Both the position numbers and the translations under genes were made by a program. The notes under the pieces are model-generated. The model worked only from the letters and a program-made list of their open reading frames with translations, made no database searches and was not told the origin of the DNA. From Hyunsoonleella jejuensis (lineage in GTDB: Bacteria > Bacteroidota > Bacteroidia > Flavobacteriales > Flavobacteriaceae): 64,000 nt of DNA. Positions within the stretch are counted from its first letter, which is position 1, and every line of letters starts with the position of its first letter. This document shows, piece after piece, positions 9,283-18,347 of this stretch. The stretch lies in NCBI RefSeq assembly GCF_900111025.1, contig NZ_FOFN01000001.1:992001-1056000 (forward strand). Direction: 5' to 3'.

Positions 9283-9353
9283 CGATTAATTTTAAGAATA
9301 ATACAGCGATGTTACGTCTGTCTGTACTAATAAATTATTATCTATCAGACGAA

Positions 9354-9360
9354 AAGGAGG
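9354..9360 (+). promoter_or_regulatory. strong Shine-Dalgarno site of msrA
   Basis: AAGGAGG lies 6 bases before the ATG at 9367. Such a strong site is unusual in Bacteroidota and sets the start at 9367 rather than the in-frame TTG at 9361. Confidence 0.7.
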
Positions 9361-9366
9361 TTGCTA

Positions 9367-9906
9367 ATGAGTAATAAAAATCTACAAATGGCTACAGTTG
9401 GTGGTGGCTGTTTTTGGTGCACTGAAGCAGTGTTTCAAGAAGTAAAAGGCGTTGAAAAAGTAGTATCCGGTTATACAGGAGGAAATGCTCCAGGAAAACC
9501 AACCTATCGTGAAGTTTGTTCTGGATTAACAGGGCATGCCGAGGTGGTACAAATTACGTTTGATGCTAATGTGATTTCATATGAGGATATTTTAGTTATT
9601 TTTATGACTACACACGACCCTACAACCTTAAATATGCAAGGTGCGGATAGGGGTACTCAGTACCGTTCGGTGATTTACTATCATGATGATGCTCAAAAGG
9701 AAGTAGCAGAAATTGTTTCAAAAGAAATAACACCCTATTATGAAAACCCTATAGTTACAGAGCTGTCCCCCTTGGGCATATTTTACGAAGCAGAGGAGTA
9801 TCACCAAGATTACTATAGAAACAATCAAGAGCAAGGGTATTGTAGTGTCGTAATTACGCCGAAGTTGGCAAAACTTAGAAAACTTCATGCAGATAAGTTG
9901 AAGTAA
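9367..9906 (+). CDS. msrA: peptide-methionine (S)-S-oxide reductase MsrA
   Basis: The enzyme reduces the S epimer of methionine sulfoxide. From the ATG at 9367 the protein has 179 residues with the catalytic motif GGCFWC (nucleophile C15) followed by TEAVFQEVKGV. Other family blocks are GYTGGNAPGKPTYREV, THDPTTLNMQGADRGTQYRS and AEEYHQDYY. No signal peptide is present, so it is a cytosolic enzyme. It follows msrB and precedes selO. Its TEAVFQ block is shared with the paralogue at 11862, suggesting an old duplication. Confidence 0.95.
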   Translation: MSNKNLQMATVGGGCFWCTEAVFQEVKGVEKVVSGYTGGNAPGKPTYREVCSGLTGHAEVVQITFDANVISYEDILVIFMTTHDPTTLNMQGADRGTQYRSVIYYHDDAQKEVAEIVSKEITPYYENPIVTELSPLGIFYEAEEYHQDYYRNNQEQGYCSVVITPKLAKLRKLHADKLK

Positions 9907-9939
9907 ATTATCGCATTATTTTCAAACATTAAATGTTAT

Positions 9940-9969
9940 ATAGCGTCCAAAGGTGTCATACAACGCTAT
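9940..9969. repeat. small inverted repeat between msrA and selO
   Basis: ATAGCGT (9940-9946) and ACGCTAT (9963-9969) form a 7-bp stem with a 16-base loop in the 141-base gap. There is no T-run after it, so it is not a clear terminator. Confidence 0.3.
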
Positions 9970-10047
9970 GTTTAAACCATTACTGTTGGTTAAAATAAAT
10001 AGGCAAGCCTTCTTATGTCGATGTAAAAAGTGGATTGAAAAATTGTT

Positions 10048-11610
10048 ATGAAACTCAATATAAAAGATAAATTCAATAGGGAATTACCTGCAGACTCAAA
10101 TCTTGAGAATTCTAGAAGACAAGTTGCTGAATCATGTTTTTCTTATGTTACACCAAAGCGAACGTCAAAACCTGAATTACTACACGTTTCTCCTGAAATG
10201 TTAGAAAATTTAGGGCTTTCAGAAACAGAAGTTAAAAGTGGACAGTTTTTAAACGTGTTTACAGGAAATGAAGTACTCGCTAACACAAAACCTTATGCCA
10301 TGTTTTACGGCGGACATCAATTTGGAAATTGGGCAGGACAATTAGGTGATGGGCGCGCCATTAATTTATGCGAAGTTGAGCATAATGGTAAAAATTGGGC
10401 ACTACAGCTAAAAGGCGCGGGAGAAACACCATATTCCAGAACAGCGGATGGGTTAGCCGTGTTAAGGTCTTCTATTCGGGAGTATCTGTGTAGTGAGGCA
10501 ATGTTTCATTTAGGTGTGCCAACAACCAGGGCTTTGTCTTTGGCATTATCAGGAGATAGAGTGTTGCGCGATGTGATGTACGATGGTAATCCAGCATACG
10601 AAAAAGGCGCAATAGTGTGCAGAACAGCCGAATCGTTTTTACGTTTTGGAAACTATCAAATTTTTGCCGCAAGAGAGGACGAAAAGAATTTGAAAACACT
10701 GGTTGATTACACAATAAAACACCATTTTCCACATTTAGGAGCGCCTTCTAAAGAGACCTATATAGCATTTTTTAGAGAAGTTACAAATCGTACATTAGAA
10801 ATGATTATCCACTGGCAGCGCGTTGGATTTGTACATGGTGTAATGAATACCGATAACATGTCTATTCTTGGTTTAACCATCGATTATGGGCCTTACGGAT
10901 GGTTGGAAGGCTATGACTACGGTTGGACGCCAAATACGACTGATAGGCAACACAAGCGCTACCGCTATGGTAACCAACCGAATATAGGTTTATGGAATCT
11001 GTTACAATTGGCAAACGCTATTTACCCATTAGTTGAGGACGCAGAGCCTTTAGAAACTATTTTAAATCAATATAAAACGGATTTTGATAAGAAGTCTTTA
11101 AATATGATGCGCTCTAAATTGGGGCTGGAAAATAAGGATAAGAATGATCAAAAACTAATTCAAGAATTAGAGGATAATTTACATCTTACGGAAACCGATA
11201 TGACGATTTTCTTTAGAAATTTAGCTAATTTCAAAAGAGAAAATACTGTAAAGGCTTTGGATATAATTCATCTTGCATTTTACAAACCGGAAGCACTAGT
11301 TGGTAACATTGAAAAACGATGGAAAGACTGGTTTGCTGCGTATTCTGAAAGATTAAAATTAGAGAAGCTTTCATATGCTGAAAGAAAAGTAAAAATGAAT
11401 CAAGTAAACCCTAAATATGTACTGAGGAATTATATGGCGCAATTGGCAATTGACGATGCTGATAAAGGGGATTATAAGCTAATTGATGAACTATTTCAAA
11501 TGCTTAAAAAACCATATGAAGAGCAACCGAAATATGAAAAATGGTTTGCAAAACGTCCTGATTGGGCGCGACATAAGGTGGGGTGTTCTATGTTATCATG
11601 TAGTTCGTAA
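10048..11610 (+). CDS. selO: SelO/YdiU-family protein adenylyltransferase
   Basis: SelO is a pseudokinase-fold enzyme that transfers AMP from ATP to Ser, Thr or Tyr residues of proteins and is linked to redox stress. The 520-residue length is normal. Diagnostic blocks are GGHQFGNWAGQLGDGRA, LQLKGAGETPYSRTADG, LRSSIREYLCSEAM, the metal-binding HGVMNTDNMSILG and IDYGPYGWLEGYD. The C-terminus ends in CSMLSCSS, where eukaryotic homologues carry selenocysteine and bacterial ones cysteine. It lies between two msrA-type genes, which fits the redox role known for the family. Confidence 0.95.
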   Translation: MKLNIKDKFNRELPADSNLENSRRQVAESCFSYVTPKRTSKPELLHVSPEMLENLGLSETEVKSGQFLNVFTGNEVLANTKPYAMFYGGHQFGNWAGQLGDGRAINLCEVEHNGKNWALQLKGAGETPYSRTADGLAVLRSSIREYLCSEAMFHLGVPTTRALSLALSGDRVLRDVMYDGNPAYEKGAIVCRTAESFLRFGNYQIFAAREDEKNLKTLVDYTIKHHFPHLGAPSKETYIAFFREVTNRTLEMIIHWQRVGFVHGVMNTDNMSILGLTIDYGPYGWLEGYDYGWTPNTTDRQHKRYRYGNQPNIGLWNLLQLANAIYPLVEDAEPLETILNQYKTDFDKKSLNMMRSKLGLENKDKNDQKLIQELEDNLHLTETDMTIFFRNLANFKRENTVKALDIIHLAFYKPEALVGNIEKRWKDWFAAYSERLKLEKLSYAERKVKMNQVNPKYVLRNYMAQLAIDDADKGDYKLIDELFQMLKKPYEEQPKYEKWFAKRPDWARHKVGCSMLSCSS

Positions 11611-11865
11611 ATGGGGTTGTTAGATAAGATAAAGAGACTATCGGTTGGGTATTCCGAAGTAAGTTACAATAACAAAAAATATGGAGTAACCCGAACTGAT
11701 TTTAATCAAGGTAAAAGCTTTAAGGTTTAGGCAGAGGATTTAGGAGGTACTGACTTTATCAGTCTCAATTATTATATAACCGCAACGTCAGAAAAATTGA
11801 AACCATGTGAGATGCCAGATGAAAAGGTGGTGCATTTTCTAAATAATTTTGCAGTTTTAAAATGA
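11611..11865 (+). pseudogene. small conserved Msr-associated ORF interrupted by an in-frame stop
   Basis: Directly after the selO stop an ATG opens a frame that reads MGLLDKIKRLSVGYSEVSYN and on to GKSFKV, then a TAG at 11728-11730, then AEDLGGTDFISLNYY and on to a TGA overlapping the next start (ATGA). Without the single TAG the product would be 84 residues, and both halves are in the same frame. I recall similar small proteins of unknown function next to msr genes in Bacteroidota. The most economical reading is one nonsense substitution (for example TAT to TAG). A sequencing error or genuine read-through cannot be excluded. Confidence 0.65.
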
Positions 11866-12410
11866 AAGATAAAATAGCATTTGGCGGTGGGTGTCATTGG
11901 TGCACAGAGGCAGTGTTTCAATCTCTAGTAGGGGTTTTAGAAGTTGAACAAGGTTTTGTAGCTTCAATTGATGAAAATGCAGCATTTTCAGAAGCTGTAA
12001 TTGTTCATTTTGACACCACCAAGATTTCAATTGGGGTGCTTATTGAAATTCATTTACATACACATAGAAGTACATCAAACCATTCTATGAGAATGAAATA
12101 CCGCTCTGCGGTTTATACGTTTTCAGAAGCCCAAAAATATATAGCCATAGCTCAATTGAGACTATTGCAGTTTCAATTTCAAAATCAATTAGTAACTCAG
12201 GTATTACCTTTTAATGGGTTTAGGGCGTCACGAAAGCAAATTCAAAACTACTATTTCAATAACCCCGAGAAACCGTTTTGTGAAAGTTTTATCAATCCAA
12301 AGCTACAAATACTACTGGATAAGTTTTCAATATTTACAGATAAAAATAAATTAAAACATTTAACTAATGAATCGCGAAAGGCTTACTATAAGAAACACCA
12401 AGGGTCATAA
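11862..12410 (+). CDS. divergent MsrA paralogue
   Basis: The 182-residue protein has the MsrA fold signature with GGGCHWCTEAVFQSLVGV, so the catalytic cysteine (C11) is kept but the usual Phe of GCFWC is His. The segment with THRSTSNHSMRMKYRSAVY replaces the normal THDPTTxNxQGxDxGxQYRS block, and RKQIQNYYFNNP replaces AExYHQxYY. The Glu and Tyr used for sulfoxide binding in canonical MsrA are therefore altered. It probably acts on a different sulfoxide or serves another thiol role; that is inference. Its start overlaps the stop of the broken small gene (ATGA), and its end overlaps the next gene by 44 bases. Confidence 0.8.
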   Translation: MKDKIAFGGGCHWCTEAVFQSLVGVLEVEQGFVASIDENAAFSEAVIVHFDTTKISIGVLIEIHLHTHRSTSNHSMRMKYRSAVYTFSEAQKYIAIAQLRLLQFQFQNQLVTQVLPFNGFRASRKQIQNYYFNNPEKPFCESFINPKLQILLDKFSIFTDKNKLKHLTNESRKAYYKKHQGS

Positions 12411-13587
12411 TTTACAGGCCTATTTGGAATTACCAGCAGACCAGAAACCACATTACTTTGCCATTTTTGCACATTGCTTTACCTGCAATAGTAATTTGTC
12501 TGCGGTAAAAAATATTAGTAGAGCACTAACGTCTCATGGTTTTGGCGTAGTTCGTTTTGACTTTACAGGATTGGGACGAAGTGAAGGTGAATTTGCCGAA
12601 AGTTATTTCTCGGCCAATGTAGATGATTTAATAGCGGTTAATGATTTTATTACCAAAAACTATAAAGCCCCAGGACTATTAGTTGGTCATTCACTAGGTG
12701 GAGCCGCTGTAATTGTTGCGGCTTCAAAATTGGAGAATATAAAAGCAGTGGCTACAGTTGGGGCGCCTTCAACTGTAAGTCATGTGACGCATTTGTTTTC
12801 TCATGGTATTGAAGAGGTAAAACAAAAAGGAGAGGTTGAAATAAATATTGGTGGAAGACCATTCAAGATTAATAATCAATTTGTTGAAGATTTTAGCAAC
12901 ATAGATTTACCTGAAATTACCCAAAACTTAAGAAAACCATTGCTGATTATGCATGCGCCTTTTGACCGGATTGTTGGTATTAATAATGCACACGAGTTGT
13001 ATCATAATGCACATCATCCAAAAAGTTTTGTGAGTTTAGACAATGCAGATCACTTACTGTCTAATTCAAAAGACAGTAAATACGTTGGGAATGTTATAGG
13101 CACTTGGGCTGATAGGTATTTTGAGCCTCAGGATAACACCGTATTAGATACCAATGGAGAACAGTTGGTAGCACATTTAAATTTAGTGGATGATAATTTT
13201 ACAACATCAATTCAAACCAAAAAACACAGTTTTATTGCTGATGAACCAGAATCTATTGGAGGTGATGATTTTGGACCTTCTCCATATGATTTTTTAAGTG
13301 CAGGATTGGCAGCATGTACTGTAATGACGTTAAAAATGTATGCTGAACGCAAGAAATGGGATTTGCAAGAGGTGTATGCGTATATTACGTATTCTAAAAA
13401 GCATAGTGATGATTTAATGTTAGACATAGACGAGCCAAAACGAATTGACCATTTACAAAAACGTCTAAAATTTATTGGAGATTTGGATGAAACCCAAAAA
13501 GCAAAATTAAAAGAAATAGCCTCTAAGTGCCCTGTGCATCGTACTTTGTTGTCTGAAACTGTAATAGAAACTGAAATGATAGATTAA
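12367..13587 (+). CDS. bifunctional alpha/beta hydrolase - OsmC family protein
   Basis: Residues 1-260 form an alpha/beta hydrolase with HCFTCNSN near residue 36 and the nucleophile elbow GHSLGG (S109); an acidic residue and a His follow in DRIVG and NADHLL. Residues from about 265 form an OsmC/Ohr domain, with GGDDFGPSPYDFLSAGLAACTVMTL carrying the first redox cysteine and KCPVHRTL the second. OsmC domains reduce organic and lipid hydroperoxides through these two cysteines. The fusion is common in Flavobacteriia and may release and then reduce peroxidised acyl groups; that coupling is inference. The first ATG overlaps the previous gene by 44 bases, and no better start is seen. Confidence 0.9.
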   Translation: MNRERLTIRNTKGHNLQAYLELPADQKPHYFAIFAHCFTCNSNLSAVKNISRALTSHGFGVVRFDFTGLGRSEGEFAESYFSANVDDLIAVNDFITKNYKAPGLLVGHSLGGAAVIVAASKLENIKAVATVGAPSTVSHVTHLFSHGIEEVKQKGEVEINIGGRPFKINNQFVEDFSNIDLPEITQNLRKPLLIMHAPFDRIVGINNAHELYHNAHHPKSFVSLDNADHLLSNSKDSKYVGNVIGTWADRYFEPQDNTVLDTNGEQLVAHLNLVDDNFTTSIQTKKHSFIADEPESIGGDDFGPSPYDFLSAGLAACTVMTLKMYAERKKWDLQEVYAYITYSKKHSDDLMLDIDEPKRIDHLQKRLKFIGDLDETQKAKLKEIASKCPVHRTLLSETVIETEMID

Positions 13588-14549
13588 TGAGTAATAGCAA
13601 AACAAAAATTGGTTTGGGGCTTGCGGCTTTAGGACGGCCAGAATACATTAATATTAGAGATAATGATGCTATTGATAAATCTGAAAAATATTTTAAAGAA
13701 AATTCACTTTCGGTTTTAGATGAAGCTTATAATTTAGGAGTCCGTTATTTTGATACAGCACCTTCATATGGAAAAGGGGAAGCATTTTTACAAGAATGGA
13801 ATGTTAAAAGAAACCATAAAGATGCAATTCTAGGAACAAAATGGGGCTATACCTATGTAGCAAATTGGGAGCTTGGTTTTACAGGAAAACACGAGGTAAA
13901 AGAACATTCTTTAGAAAAATTATTAGAGCAATGGCAGGTTTCAAAAGCATTATTGCCAAATTTAAAATACTACCAAGTACATTCTGCAACTTTTGATAGT
14001 GGTATTCTTGAAAATGAAGCTGTTTTGCTTCAATTACACCAAATAAAAAACAAAACAGGTTTAAAAATTGGTATTACAACTAGTGGCGCAAATCAGAAGG
14101 AAGTCATCGCTTCTGCTTTAAAAATTCAAATTGAAAATGAAGATATATTTGATAGTTTTCAAGTAACTTATAATGTATTTGAGCAAGATACTTTTGCTAT
14201 TTTAAAATCAGCTCTATCAAATGGTAAAGAAGTTATTATAAAGGAGGCATTAGCTAACGGAAGGGTTTTCCCAAATGAAAAGTTCAAGAATTATAAAAAT
14301 GCGTATCAAATTTTAAATCGACTATCAAAAAAATACGATGTAGGTATTGATGCTATCGCTTTACGTTTTGTAATGGATAGTTTACAGCCAACGTATGCGT
14401 TGAGTGGGGCTTCAACTATCGCACAATTACGAGATAATTTAAAAGTAATGCGTTTTAAATTGTTGAAAGAAGAATTAGATGAATTGAAAGAACTGAGCAT
14501 AGCTTCAGAATTGTACTGGAAAGAGCGTAGTAGACTATCTTGGAATTAA
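13587..14549 (+). CDS. aldo/keto reductase
   Basis: The 320-residue protein has a TIM-barrel aldo/keto reductase pattern: LDEAYNLGVRYFDTAPSYGKGE carries the catalytic Asp and Tyr, and GTKWGYTYV contains the catalytic Lys. GITTSGANQKEV and the NADPH-binding end (LSGASTIAQLRDNL) follow. These enzymes reduce carbonyls with NADPH. The start shares a base with the stop of the preceding gene (TAATG), so the two are translationally coupled. The setting suggests detoxification of reactive carbonyls made during oxidative stress, but the substrate is unknown. Confidence 0.88.
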   Translation: MSNSKTKIGLGLAALGRPEYINIRDNDAIDKSEKYFKENSLSVLDEAYNLGVRYFDTAPSYGKGEAFLQEWNVKRNHKDAILGTKWGYTYVANWELGFTGKHEVKEHSLEKLLEQWQVSKALLPNLKYYQVHSATFDSGILENEAVLLQLHQIKNKTGLKIGITTSGANQKEVIASALKIQIENEDIFDSFQVTYNVFEQDTFAILKSALSNGKEVIIKEALANGRVFPNEKFKNYKNAYQILNRLSKKYDVGIDAIALRFVMDSLQPTYALSGASTIAQLRDNLKVMRFKLLKEELDELKELSIASELYWKERSRLSWN

Positions 14550-14558
14550 CTAACACTA

Positions 14559-14587
14559 GCATTCGCACTAATAATTAGTGTAAATGC
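14559..14587. terminator. extended inverted repeat after the redox operon
   Basis: GCATT-cg-CACTAAT (14559-14572) and ATTAGTG-ta-AATGC (14574-14587) are complementary around a single central base, with a 2-base mismatch in each arm. It lies 10 bases after the stop of the aldo/keto reductase. There is no long T-run, so it may be a weak terminator, an mRNA-stabilising hairpin or an operator for the next gene. Confidence 0.45.
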
Positions 14588-14621
14588 AATATATTTAGGA
14601 GTTTGTTTTTCCTAATTTTAC

Positions 14622-17600
14622 ATGTCGAAACAAAAATATATGAAGTTAAGTAAACTATTTTCAGTTACTATATCAATGTTACTACTTAGTGCATGTGCTA
14701 CTTATGCACCACAATATGCTAATGAGAACCACCAACAAACCCAGTTTCCAAATAAAGAAATAGATAAAACGTTTTATCTAGTTGGAGATGCTGGAAAGTC
14801 ACCTATGGGCGGTATGTCTAATGCGTTAAGCGCATTTAATACTTATACAAAGACTAAAAGCACAAAAGGTGATTACGCTATTTTTTTAGGAGATAATATT
14901 TATCCTTCAGGCTTGCCCAAAAAAGATGAAAAAGGCAGGAAGGAAGCTGAAAACGCTTTGGACGCCCAAGTTAAATCTTTGTCTGGTTTTAAAGGTGAGG
15001 TTGTATTTATTCCAGGAAATCACGATTGGTATGCCAATGGTGTTAAGGGCTTAAAACGGCAAGAAAAATATATAGAAGATGCTTTAGGGAAAAACACATT
15101 TCAGCCAGAAAATGGCTGTCCTTTAGAAAGCATTGACATAGGTGAAACCATTCAATTGATAATTATAGATACAGAATGGTATTTGGAAAATTGGAACGAT
15201 CATCCCACAATCAATGATAAATGTGAAATAAAAACCCGAGAACGGTTTTTTATTGAAGTTGAAGGCGAGCTAAAAAAAGCACAAAATAAAACGATTGTAT
15301 TCGCCATGCATCACCCTATGTACACTAATGGTACTCATGGTGGGAAATACGCAGCTATAAAACACTTATTTCCATTTCAGCAAAAAATCCCATTACCCAT
15401 AATTGGGTCTTTAATAACACAATTACGCACACAAGGAGGTGTTTCTATTCAAGACCGCTATAATGAACGCTATAATGAATTAATGAATCGTTTGGAAACC
15501 ATGGCCATAGACTCAGAAAATTTGGTGTTTGTTTCAGGTCATGAACATACGCTACAGTATATAGAACAGGAGACCATTAAGCAAATTGTTTCAGGTTCAG
15601 GTGCCAAAGAGTCGTATGCTGAAATTAGTGACAATGGTCTGTTTTCTTATGGAGGCGAAGGTTTTGCAGAATTAACCGTGTTCAAGGACGGTAGTAGTTG
15701 GGTGCGATATTATAGTGCCAAACAAGGTCGGCCAGAAATTGTGTTCACAAAAGAAATTTTTCCAGCAAAAAAACAATATGATATATCCGAGCTCCCAGAT
15801 GCCTTCCCTCAGGAAGTTGAAGTGTCTATTTATTCCAAGGAAGAAACAGATGTGTCTGGTTTTTTTGAATCGGTTTGGGGAGACCATTATCGAGATGTGT
15901 ACAGTACAAAAATTAAGGCTAAGGTTGCAACATTAGATACATTGTTTGGAGGTTTAGAAGTTGTTAGAAAAGGCGGCGGGCATCAAACACGCTCATTACG
16001 TTTAAAAACTAAAGACGGTAGGGAATTAAATATGAGGGCACTTCGCAAAAGTGCTACCCAGTATTTACAAACGGTATTATTTAAAGATACCTATATTCAA
16101 GATGAATTTGAAAAAACAGAAGTTGAGGAGTTAATCTTAGACTTCTATACCGCAGCGCATCCTTACGCTTTTACTGTTGTGCCAGATTTATCGGATGCTG
16201 CAGGCATTTATCATACTAATCCATATTTGTATTTTATTCCTAAGCATAAGCATTTAGGGGATTTTAATGAGGAGTATGGAGGGGAATTATATATGATTGA
16301 AGAGCGTCCTGAAGAAAATTATGCGGAAGAGAAGAATTTTGGTTATGCTGATGATTTAGAAAGCACACACGATATTATTGAAAAAATTAGAGAAGACGAA
16401 GAACATAAAATAGATGAGAACGCTTTTATAAGGGCGCGTTTATTTGATATGCTGATTGGCGATTGGGATAGACACCAAGACCAATGGCGTTGGGCGCAGT
16501 TTGATATGGAGAATGGTGCCCATTATTACAGACCGATTCCAAGAGACAGAGATCAGGTGTTTTCTAATTTTGATGGTGCTTTGTTGGATGTAATGCGTAT
16601 TATTTCTGGCTCTACCAAACAGTTACAGGTATACGACGAGAAGCTGGAACATGTAGAATGGATGAATGCAGCTGGGATTAAATTAGATCGTGTTTTAATA
16701 CAGCAAGCAGATAAAGAAACTTGGTTAAAACAGGCTAAATTTCTTCAAGATAACGTTACAGATGCCATTATTGATAAGGCATTTAAAAAAGTGCCAGAGG
16801 AGGTGCAAGATGAAACGCTGAAAGAAATAAAAGAAAAATTAAAAGGAAGACGCACCAATCTTTTAGATATAGCTACACGTTACTATAATTACCTGAATAC
16901 ATTAGTGATTTTAACAGGTACAGATAAAGACGACTATATTGAAGTTACCCGAAGCGGTGATAATGAAACACATGTTAAAATTTCTAGAATTAAAGGTGGC
17001 GAAAAAGCTGATGTTTTGGTGGATAAAACATTCAAGCGCGATATAACCAAGGAAATGTGGATATATGGACTGGATGATAAAGATATTTTTGAGGTAAAAG
17101 GAAAAGCCAATAATCCTATTTTTATTCGCCTTATTGGAGGTCAGGAAAATGACACATACATCATTAAAAATGGCAGACGAGTTAAGGTCTACGACCATGA
17201 AAGTAAAAAGAACACGATTAAAGAAAATAAAGGTGGTACCATAAGGTTAACCGATGTGTATAAATTGAATTTATTCGATTTTAATAAAAACATCACAAAA
17301 ACCAGTGTAATTACACCTGCTATAGGTTTTAATCCAGATGATGGTTTTTTACTAGGCATGCAGTATGTTAAAACAACCAAAGGGTTTCAAAGAAATCCGT
17401 ATTCGCAACAACATAGATATAAAGGTGGATATTATTTTGCAACAGAAGGGTTTTCGTTAAACTACGACGGTGAATTTGCAAACATTATGAACGACTGGAA
17501 TTTACATATCGGCGGGCAATTTACCTCTGCAAATTTCACGAATAATTTCTTTGGCTATGGTAATGAAACAGTAAATAATGATGATGATTTAGATTTGGAT

Positions 17601-18347
17601 TACAATCGTGTAAAAACCAGTATCATGGCTTTAAAAGCAGGTATTTTGAAGAAAGGGAATTTTGGTAGTGATTATGGGATAAGAGCTATTTTTGAGGGTA
17701 TAAAGTTAGATGATACAGATAATAGATTTATTACCAATGACTTTGTGCCAGCTACTAACGAAGCCTTCTATGAGCGTCGTTTTTTCGGTGGGTTAGAAGC
17801 ACAATTCAATTATTCAAGTTTCGATGATAAAATCAACCCCAAAAAAGCCATGACCTTTATGTTACAGGTGGGAGGTAAAACAGAATTTGAGGACACAAAA
17901 AATACCTACGGTTACATAAATACCAATCTCGGATTTTACAATTCAATTACGAGAAATAAAAAGCTGGTGTTAAAAACCGATATGCGGGCCCAATTTAGAA
18001 TAGGCGATGATTTAATATTTTATCAAGCAGCCAATATTGGGGGAAGAAATGGATTGCGTGGCTTTAGAACTGAGCGTTTTACGGGTCAAAATTCATTTGT
18101 TGGTAGTGCAGATTTGCGTTACAGTTTTCCGTCATTTAAAACAAGCACATTACCTTTGCAAATAGGCGTTTTTACAGGTGCAGATGTAGGGCGTGTATGG
18201 GTAAAAAATGACACTTCAAAACTATGGCATAACGATTATGGTGGCGGTTTTTGGATTACTGCAGCCGAAAGTTTATCTGGAACATTCAACTTTTTCAACA
18301 GTGTAGAAGGGTTGCGTTTTTCTTTTGGATTTGGACTGAATTTTTAG
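14622..18347 (+). CDS. metallophosphoesterase fused to an outer membrane beta-barrel, lipoprotein
   Basis: The 1241-residue protein starts with a lipoprotein signal (FSVTISMLLLSAC). A start six codons later (ATG at 14640) would also leave a complete signal. Residues about 50-380 form a calcineurin-like phosphoesterase with GDAG, FLGDNIYPSG, PGNHDW, FAMHHPMY and SGHEHT, which are the metal ligands. The middle (about 400-880) is unassigned and contains RLFDMLIGDWDRHQDQWRW. The last 300 residues are a BamA/Omp85-like surface antigen barrel, with IGGRNGLRGFRTERFTG as the conserved barrel motif and a terminal strand ending in GFGLNF. The arrangement would place a phosphoesterase at the outer membrane. 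The substrate is unknown. Confidence 0.85.
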   Translation: MSKQKYMKLSKLFSVTISMLLLSACATYAPQYANENHQQTQFPNKEIDKTFYLVGDAGKSPMGGMSNALSAFNTYTKTKSTKGDYAIFLGDNIYPSGLPKKDEKGRKEAENALDAQVKSLSGFKGEVVFIPGNHDWYANGVKGLKRQEKYIEDALGKNTFQPENGCPLESIDIGETIQLIIIDTEWYLENWNDHPTINDKCEIKTRERFFIEVEGELKKAQNKTIVFAMHHPMYTNGTHGGKYAAIKHLFPFQQKIPLPIIGSLITQLRTQGGVSIQDRYNERYNELMNRLETMAIDSENLVFVSGHEHTLQYIEQETIKQIVSGSGAKESYAEISDNGLFSYGGEGFAELTVFKDGSSWVRYYSAKQGRPEIVFTKEIFPAKKQYDISELPDAFPQEVEVSIYSKEETDVSGFFESVWGDHYRDVYSTKIKAKVATLDTLFGGLEVVRKGGGHQTRSLRLKTKDGRELNMRALRKSATQYLQTVLFKDTYIQDEFEKTEVEELILDFYTAAHPYAFTVVPDLSDAAGIYHTNPYLYFIPKHKHLGDFNEEYGGELYMIEERPEENYAEEKNFGYADDLESTHDIIEKIREDEEHKIDENAFIRARLFDMLIGDWDRHQDQWRWAQFDMENGAHYYRPIPRDRDQVFSNFDGALLDVMRIISGSTKQLQVYDEKLEHVEWMNAAGIKLDRVLIQQADKETWLKQAKFLQDNVTDAIIDKAFKKVPEEVQDETLKEIKEKLKGRRTNLLDIATRYYNYLNTLVILTGTDKDDYIEVTRSGDNETHVKISRIKGGEKADVLVDKTFKRDITKEMWIYGLDDKDIFEVKGKANNPIFIRLIGGQENDTYIIKNGRRVKVYDHESKKNTIKENKGGTIRLTDVYKLNLFDFNKNITKTSVITPAIGFNPDDGFLLGMQYVKTTKGFQRNPYSQQHRYKGGYYFATEGFSLNYDGEFANIMNDWNLHIGGQFTSANFTNNFFGYGNETVNNDDDLDLDYNRVKTSIMALKAGILKKGNFGSDYGIRAIFEGIKLDDTDNRFITNDFVPATNEAFYERRFFGGLEAQFNYSSFDDKINPKKAMTFMLQVGGKTEFEDTKNTYGYINTNLGFYNSITRNKKLVLKTDMRAQFRIGDDLIFYQAANIGGRNGLRGFRTERFTGQNSFVGSADLRYSFPSFKTSTLPLQIGVFTGADVGRVWVKNDTSKLWHNDYGGGFWITAAESLSGTFNFFNSVEGLRFSFGFGLNF

